From Linyphia triangularis (lineage: Eukaryota > Arthropoda > Arachnida > Araneae > Linyphiidae): 64,000 nucleotides of DNA. Positions 57,480 through 64,000 of the stretch are shown piece after piece. Numbering within the stretch: the stretch's first letter is position 1; the number at the start of each line of letters is the position of its first letter. The position numbers and the translations under genes are program-made. A model generated the notes under the pieces. That model did not search any database. It was given only the letters and a program-made list of their open reading frames with translations, and was not told the DNA's origin. The stretch is from assembly GCA_963978545.1 (NCBI GenBank), contig OZ021722.1, positions 110,765,442 through 110,829,441 on the forward strand, in the 5' to 3' direction.

Positions 57480-60471
57480 ATCCAGCAAGTTTATAGAATT
57501 TTTGAAAGAAAAAGCTTTAGCCATTGGAGATATATATAAAAATCCAGTTGAAATGCATCCTTTGGATGATTCTCAACAACAACTTCATGACCAATATTCT
57601 TCGTGTTATATGTCATTGTGGACAATGGCGCAACGTCTCACTTGTGCTCAGCGAAAAAATGGTTTTCTTTATTCATAGAATCCTCGGGAACTGTACAATG
57701 TGCTTCTAAAAGTGAATTACTAGAGATTAAAGGAGTTGGAACTATCAATGGCCATCTAAGTGACTGCACTCAGATTATTCTCAAGGATGTATTATATATA
57801 CCAAATTTAAATGGAATTATTACCAGTAAAAATTTTTGAAGCGGCAGGTTACGGTGTCATCTTCAAGAATGGAGAGGTTTTCCTGGAAACTGGGAAAGTA
57901 ATTTTATTGTTTGGTTTGCGAAATACTCGTGAACAGTACGTGAATGAATTTGTTCCTGATGTTATTTCGGAGGTTTCTTTGCATACAGAAGAAGATAAGG
58001 ATTTGTGGGATCGACGTCTTGGCCATTCCTATGGCAGTGTGCTGAAAGAAATGGGACGTCCCATTTCCCAAAAGTTTTGTGAAGTCTGCTTTACAGCCAA
58101 ACAGAGTGCAACGCCAAAGGGGAAAGGTCCTCGACGAAGGGAAACGCAACCGATGATTTTGACTCACGCAGATATATGTAGACCAATAGTACCATTACAG
58201 AAACTGGTGAGTGCTATTTTATGACAATAGTTGATGACTGTTCAAGGTATATGGAAGTTCGATTGCTGAAGAAAAAGAGTGATGTAGTAGTTGAACTGAA
58301 AATGTTTTTTGAAATGGATCCATCTGTAAAGAAGATGCAATGCGATAATGCGAAGGAATATGTGTTTTGTGAACTTGTAAAGGTCGCTAAGAAGGCTTGT
58401 GTAATAATCAACCCAGCTCCTCCTTACACTGCTCCTTTAAATGGTTTAACGGAAAGAGCTAATCGAACACTTTTGAATAAAGAGAAATTTAGTAAGCGAA
58501 ATTAAGTAAGAAATTCTGGAAACATGCCATTCTTACAACTGCGTATTTACATAACAGGATTCACAACAGCTCTATTAACAACCTCACCCTCTATCACCTG
58601 AAACTTGGAAAAGATCCCGATCTGAAGAATATTCGAGTATTTGGTTGTGATGCTTACATGTTGTTACCAAATTCTCAGAGGATCCAAAATCAAAGATGCT
58701 TTTTGTGGGATATTTGACCATGGGATAACGCTTAATGGATCCAGTAATTAGACGTGTTGTGGTTTTTTCCAATGTTAAATTTAATGAAGCGAATAAAAGT
58801 GATCATCAAACATACACATCTTAAGATTCAGATCCAGAGAACACAGAAAATGATGTGAATGTTTCTGATGATATCATTAATGAAACAAATGATTTTGATG
58901 TACCTAGCAATCCTCACATAAAAGAAGAGGATGGAGACTTAGAACAGGAATCATGAAGATCCGGTCGAGTAAAGAAAGAGTCTGTTCGATTTCCTCAATC
59001 TGAAGTGTATGAAGCCATGATTTCGATTCAAGAATCACTGTCTTTTGATGATATCACAACTCTATCAGATGACGAACAGTAGAAATGGAAAGAAGCCATA
59101 GGAGAAGAAATGGAGGCGATGGAGAAAAATGATGTGTGGGACCTAGAAGATTTGCCAGAAGGAAGACGAGCATTATCCTGCAAGTGGGTGTTGCGACAAA
59201 AATGGGACGGGAAGTTAAAGGCTCGTCTCGTTGTTCGTGGATTTTAACAACAAAAGGATGTGGATTATACCGACACCTACTCTTCTGTTATCAGCATGCC
59301 AGCTCTTTGTTTAGTTCTTGTGATTATTGTGCCAGAAAACCTTAATGTGTTTGTGTTAGACGTGAAAACTGTCTTTCTGAATGGTGATTTACAAGAAATA
59401 ATTTACATGGATCGATGGATCAACCACAAGGTTATATAATGACCAAAGTGGTAGAAAGTGAAAGCTCAAAAAATGTATGGGTTAAGACAGGCTCCACGTC
59501 AAATGTCTGCAATTTGTGTTAAAACTAAGTTTTAAGCATTTAATATCTGAACTCTGTATTTTTATTAGAGAAGTGAATTCAAAGAAAGTAATTATTTCTC
59601 TCTATGTTGATGATCTTTTAATTGCAGGTTCTGATATTTGTGAATTGAATGTTATTATAGAATTGCTATCTAATGATGTCTTAATCAGAAAAAGCTTCTG
59701 AATTTTTGGGTATCAGAATGGAGTTTACTCCAAGAGCACTGTTTCTTGATCAAGACATCACGAGATTATTAAACAGGTTCAATAACTCCCATCGAAACAA
59801 AGGCAACAGATTTTGAAAATGGGGGCTGCATTTAAGGGTTCATTGTTATATTTTGCTTATGCTACACAACCTGATATTGTATTTGCAGTAAACTGTTTTA
59901 GTCAACTCCAAGAGAAACCAACTGAAAGTGCTTGGTTAGGTGTAAAGAAAATTTGAAGGTATTTAAAGGGTACATTGAACTTAAAAATTGAATATAATAA
60001 GTGTGATTTTGAGGATTGCAATTTATCAATGTATGTAAGTGCCGATTGGGAAGCAAATCCAAATGATAGAAAGTCCATTGCTGGCTTTGTTGTAATGTTA
60101 AACGGTTGTTCTGTACTGTGGTCATGCAGAAAGCAAAATTGCATTACCTTATCTTTTACAGAAGCCAAGATAATAGCTTTGGGGAAAAGCTGTCCAAGAA
60201 TTTTTAGGGTAAAAAACAATTGTCTGTGAAATTGATAATTTTTCTAATATATTGGTGTTAGAGGACAATCAGTCATGCATGAAATGTGTAACAAATGAGA
60301 ATAGCACAGGTAGGTAATAAGATATAAAGTTAAAATTCATTAGAAATGCTGTAAGCATGAATAATATTAAAATGGAGTATATTTGTTTAAACTGCAGATA
60401 TGTTCACAAAAGCTTTGTCGAAGTTTAAATTTCATGAACTTTTGCCTTTGTGTTGTCTGAAAAATAAGTAA
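57480..60471 (+). pseudogene. copia-type pol remnant (PR-IN-RT-RH)
   Basis: Protease: VDNGATSHLC (about 57620). Pre-integrase zinc region: WDRRLGHSYGSVLKEM and CEVCFTAKQ, with the first His of the usual HHCC set replaced by Asp. Integrase core: TIVDDCSRYMEV, MQCDNAKEYV and PLNGLTERANRTL, giving the D-D-E set (58220-58480). Reverse transcriptase: CKWVLRQKWDGKLKARLVVR, LDVKTVFLNGDL and the catalytic YVDDLLIAGSD (about 59610). RNase H: ADWEANPNDRKSIAGF and SFTEAKIIAL (60030-60180). The tail ADMFTKALSKFKFHELLPL ends in a stop near 60470. At least ten stops or frameshifts break the frame, so no functional protein can be made. Confidence 0.9.
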
Positions 60472-60508
60472 TAATGTATTGTTATTGTAATATGCGATTA
60501 TGGGCGGG

Positions 60509-60678
60509 TGTTGTAATATGCCTGATGTAATCGCATATTATTATTGCGTAATCATATGTCATCATTATGTAGTTTTCTTGTAGGTTCGCTCATAAATATG
60601 AAAATCACATTTTTATCACTCTCTCTTACCAAATAAATCGATCACACGGAATTTCGCCTACTTTATTTTAATACAACA
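60509..60678 (+). repeat. copia 3' LTR (170 bp)
   Basis: It begins TGTTGTAATATGCC and ends ATACAACA, so the ends form the 7-bp TGTTGTA/TACAACA inverted repeat. A short purine-rich GGGCGGG precedes it as a likely polypurine tract. It follows the end of pol by about 40 bp. At 170 bp it is within the range of copia LTRs. Confidence 0.75.
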
Positions 60679-61011
60679 GTATAATGTTCAGACGTACAGA
60701 CAACTTAGTTATAGATTTCATCACTAGAGAACTGTGTATTCATTTCTTAAATTTCTGACAGATATAGGATTTTTTATTTGAAAAAAATTGACGCTGTTTC
60801 TTTCCTGCTCTTGAGATTTGGTAACGTTTGAGGCAAATATTGACAAAGTGTTACTTTTAAATCTAGAGATGTTTTTTTTGCTACTGAATAGGTGATTAGT
60901 TAGACCGCATCTTGATCATATTTTGGTCATCATACCTTAATTATATAGCTCTTAAAAATCGAGTTTTTAAAAAATCCTTTATATGCATTGTTAATTTTTA
61001 TATTCATTAAC
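60679..61011. other. Unassigned AT-rich spacer
   Basis: Nothing recognisable between the copia LTR and dispersed repeat R. Confidence 0.5.
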
Positions 61012-61395
61012 ACAGCGTCGATATCAAAAACATTTCTATCAGCAAAATGTGCGGCAGACTACGTTTCAAGATTTATTTATTAAAATGAACGTGAATTTAT
61101 CACTCTCATCATAATATCTCTTATTTATTCTGATTAAAATAATTTTATCATTTAAGTATTAAAACAAGTTTTGGCAACAAGAAAGAGTTTCAACAATGAT
61201 CGATTAAAGGCTATTTTACGCGATTGTGGTTGATGGCAAGTTGGTTTATTAGTATTTCGTAAGAGCGACCTTTTAGTGCGAGATGCCGCCCCTAAATTTA
61301 ATAGAATGCATTGTCATCGACATCGAATATCTCGGGCAAGTTTCAGCCTGATTGGATGACGGCAAGGCGGTTAATCACCGCAGATTCCGTCGCTA
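61012..61395 (+). repeat. Dispersed repeat R, copy 2
   Basis: It aligns in inverse with 62575-62950 over nearly its whole length. Shared blocks include CTATCAGCAAAAT, GATTAAAATAATTTTATxAT, CAAGTTGGTTTATT, AATGCATTGTCAT and CATCGAAT. The first 200 bp also match 52795-53110. Confidence 0.8.
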
Positions 61396-61417
61396 TCGAA
61401 GTTAATATAAAGGACTC

Positions 61418-61558
61418 AAAAAGGACATTGAGCTGCTGGAAAGGGTTCAGCACTGGGCTACAAAGATAATTCAGGGTTCATCGAATAAAGGGAGAAATTA
61501 AGAAAATTGAATACAACGTGTTACAGGAGGGAAGAACTATAAGAGATTTTATTCATTG
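61418..61558 (+). pseudogene. LINE reverse-transcriptase C-terminal fragment
   Basis: The frame reads KKDIELLERVQHWATKIIQG followed by SSNKGRN and a stop. It then continues after a shift with NVLQEGRTIRDFIH. This matches the segment after the RT core of CR1/L2-type LINEs (KDI-x-x-LERVQ-x-x-ATK-x-I-x-G, then a Leu-rich ERR-x-RGDLI block). It is too short and broken to function. It belongs to a different copy from the LINE at 54083-56381, because it is on the other strand and 5 kb away. Confidence 0.8.
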
Positions 61559-61564
61559 ATTCAA

Positions 61565-62269
61565 AGGGGACTTGGTACCCCTTGTTTTCAGAAAAAATAA
61601 TAAAAATATAAATTTTCTATTATTATTATTTTATAATCTTTAAATCCTTCTCCATATTCTGGCAAGTTTTTGAGTTGATCCGATAACTGCAATTGCAAAA
61701 AAACTATATTTTTATGGAGCATTGCTGGAATAGCTAATTCGATGTTTCGAACGCCTTTTTCTCAGTTCGTGATTTTTGAAATTCCCACCTTACTCAAAAT
61801 GCTAAAACTTCAGCAAACATGAATGAAATGTCTTGATTTTTTTTTTCCTTTTTTTTTCTTCTTAATATCTATTTGACAAAAATAGGCATGGATTTTTGAA
61901 TAAAATAAAATTTTTTTTTTTTACAAATTTAAATAATGAAAAATAATCGGGTTTTTTTTCTCGCTTTTTTACATATAGGTACAGTGACTATCGTTTTTCT
62001 CGAAAACTATTTTACTTCTTCTAAATCCGATGCCTGAAAAATTAGAGTATATTACTAGGAATGTTTTTTTTTAAATATTAAAAAATGAAAAAGAATTTGA
62101 AATTTGACTATTTTTTTAATTTTAAAATTTTGAAAATTTAGAGCACTATGTGAACTTTTTTAAAAATAAATTTTAGTTTTTATTTAGTAATATTTCCAAA
62201 TACGTAAAAATTATAATTTTAAAGGCTTAAATATATATATAAAAAGAGTTTGAAGGGTAGCAAATCCCC
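61565..62269. mobile_element. TTAA-type MITE, copy 3
   Basis: The left end AGGGGACTTGGTACCCCTTG and the inverse of the right end GAAGGGTAGCAAATCCCC form an inverted pair. The right side abuts TTAA (62270-62273), the left a decayed TCAA (61561-61564). It is AT-rich inside and non-coding. The end type resembles copies at 12466-13117 and 40674-41170. Confidence 0.65.
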
Positions 62270-62574
62270 TTAAAGAGAATGAGACAAAGGGTTCACAATT
62301 TATTACAAACAATAGAACGTGGGGTCATGGTTTTAAATTGTTTCAATTGCAGTTTTGTATAGAAAGTAAAGTATATAATGAGTTTAATTGTTTTCTTGTA
62401 GATATAGTGAGTTCAATTGGGGTGGTTTTGTAAGAAAAATTGATATCCATTGGGGGATAATTAAAGGTCATTGTATATTTTTAGCGGGATCAACCTTGCT
62501 GGACATCGTGCTTGTAACTGGCCGACTTCTTCTTTTAAATCCTTTTTATTACTTTCGATTTTGTAGATATGTTT
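62270..62574. other. Unassigned spacer
   Basis: A frame at 62388-62609 (+) is hydrophobic in part but has no clear splice support, and its end overlaps repeat R. I do not call it a gene. Confidence 0.4.
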
Positions 62575-62950
62575 GTCGATGGCGGTTAAATCGATTGAGG
62601 CCTAATTAAACTCAATGGCGTCATCCAATTGGGCTAAAACATGGCAAATAGATTCGATGTCAATGACAATGCATTTTAATAAATTTTGGGAGCTGGCACT
62701 AAATGGTTGCTTTTGCGGAAATAAACCAACTTGTCATCATCCAATAGCACTGAAATAGCATTTAACCTATCATTGAAAAAACTCTTTCCTGTTGCCAAAA
62801 TTGTTTTAATAGATAAATAATAAAATTGTTTTAATCAGAATCAATAGAATTTATTTGGATACGAGTGCATAAATTCACATTCAATGAATAAAGTTTGAAA
62901 AGTAGTTTATCGCATATTTTGCTGATAGAGATGTTTTTATTATTTAAAAT
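62575..62950 (-). repeat. Dispersed repeat R, copy 3 (inverted)
   Basis: Inverse of 61012-61395. Together they enclose about 1.2 kb that holds the LINE fragment and a MITE. Identity is high enough to follow by eye throughout, with indels of a few bases. Confidence 0.8.
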
Positions 62951-64000
62951 TAGATGCCAACAGCAAGCACACGCTGGCAGCAGAAGTGGCACAATGTTAA
63001 TGAATAGAAAAATTGGCATTGCATTATAAAGGATTTATATTAAAAACTTTTTTTCAGGTTGTATTATTACTTGTATAAGTTTACAAGCAGTACTGGCGAG
63101 TTTTCTGGAAAGGCACTATTTTGACTCAAAATTTTCCCGGCACCGGATGTGGAAGAGACAAAAATTTATAAATTAATTGCGGTTTTAGCTTGATTTGAAT
63201 AGGAAGTTTTCCAGCAATGCAATGGTGTAATTTAGTAAAAGAATCACCATAATCCACCGTATTTTATTCAAATTTTGAAAATGAAAAGTTTGGACTTTAT
63301 TGTGAACTTAGTTTACAAATTTGAATTCTTTTTCGAATTTAGAGTGGAATAAAATTCTGCATAAGTTTTAAAGGCTCCTTTACTTTCAGATTGTGATTGG
63401 GTATGCGTTTCCAACTGCTAGACACACGTGGCTAATTTTTTTTTTCATATTGTAAATTAAATTCTTACTTAATTTCTTTATTTTGATTCTTGTCATGTTG
63501 TTCATGTGTATGAAAACAATATGTATTTTTTCTACGAAAATATAATTGATCCTCTAGTGGAAAAGAAAGGATTAAAAATCTTTCTGTTTACACATAGATT
63601 ATTTAAGGACAAATTTAAAACAAGATTTCTATTTTTTTGAAATATTGAGGAATATATTTAAAAATTTCCATATTTAAACATTGCAAATATTTTGCTTCTA
63701 AAAGAAAAGAATTTGTCATAGAGATAAAAACACTTTCTACATCACTTTGAATATTATACTACAATAGACATTATAAGAGAAACAAAGGGCGCCAGAGCCA
63801 GGTCAATTATTCCACTAATTGCTATAAAAATAAACGCCGAATGGCCTAACTTAGTTCCAATGTCGGTTAGAAATTCTCCACAATATATCGATGTCGTTTA
63901 CATTTGTGAAAAAATTTAAAGGTTTGTATTTGTATGAGCTAAAACTCATATATGGAATTAAAAAAAACAATAATAACGTTTTTTAAATTGCTAATAAAAT
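62951..64000. other. Unassigned AT-rich stretch
   Basis: No supported gene, element terminus or tandem repeat to the end of the window. Confidence 0.45.

Larger units (their letters stand above)
57480..60678 (+). mobile_element. Ty1/copia LTR retrotransposon, decayed, 5' LTR missing
   Basis: Protease, integrase, reverse transcriptase and RNase H remnants follow the copia order (integrase before reverse transcriptase). They are followed by a 3' LTR. The left boundary is where pol-like sequence starts to be readable; gag and 5' LTR were not found. Confidence 0.9.

Overview
This window looks like AT-rich intergenic or intronic DNA from an animal nuclear genome. My best guess is an arthropod, possibly a spider or other chelicerate. 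That guess rests on the mix of decayed Tc1, hAT, copia, CR1-type LINE, Helitron-like and tRNA-SINE sequences and on the AT-rich background; no intact host gene is present to settle it. I see no bacterial or organellar genes, no rRNA and no functional tRNA gene. Nearly all recognisable sequence is transposable-element debris. The best host-gene evidence is one exon at 51862-52207, a 3' terminal exon encoding two membrane helices.

Layout, left to right. 1-9.4 kb: a small Tc1 remnant (1704-2243), a MITE with ends reading CAGAGGCGTACTGG (5541-5895), one end of a hAT-like element (about 7107) and unassigned AT-rich DNA. 9.4-16.9 kb: a terminal-inverted-repeat element with a SINE inside it, then two inverted copies of a Helitron-like element carrying long internal tandem arrays (10516-12382 and 14283-16856). 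The second copy is split by a different Helitron with a textbook end (14966-16053). A TTAA-flanked MITE lies between them. 17-32 kb: MITEs, three SINE copies, a hAT transposase tail (28117-28308), a G-rich block, a TA microsatellite of about 740 bp (29955-30693) and a GC-rich block near 20.6 kb that could be a promoter or 5' exon. 33-34.2 kb: a nearly complete Tc1 element with one nonsense codon and one frameshift. 36.7-41.2 kb: a second Helitron of the hairpin type, MITEs and a SINE.

42.0-45.4 kb is the most unusual unit. A decayed minus-strand gene shows EADSR and TVDTD motifs and a Cys-rich CXC-like C terminus. It resembles an uncharacterised protein family that I know from many animal genomes. 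It sits between inverted repeats of about 410 bp that carry repeated CCGGAAGT octamers, so the whole looks like one DNA transposon of about 3.5 kb.

45.7-52.8 kb: a dimeric pogo-type MITE, a hAT-like element with a perfect 8-bp target duplication (47824-48682), a SINE, a third Helitron-like end, a fold-back element, the host terminal exon and a 247-bp palindrome. 53-64 kb: a fold-back element with 346-bp arms, the 5' part of a CR1-type LINE (minus strand; esterase-type ORF1, endonuclease ORF2), a decayed copia retrotransposon with a 170-bp 3' LTR, and a cluster of LINE, MITE and inverted dispersed repeats.

All assignments come from reading the sequence and from family knowledge; no database search was run. 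Boundaries without clear termini are approximate.
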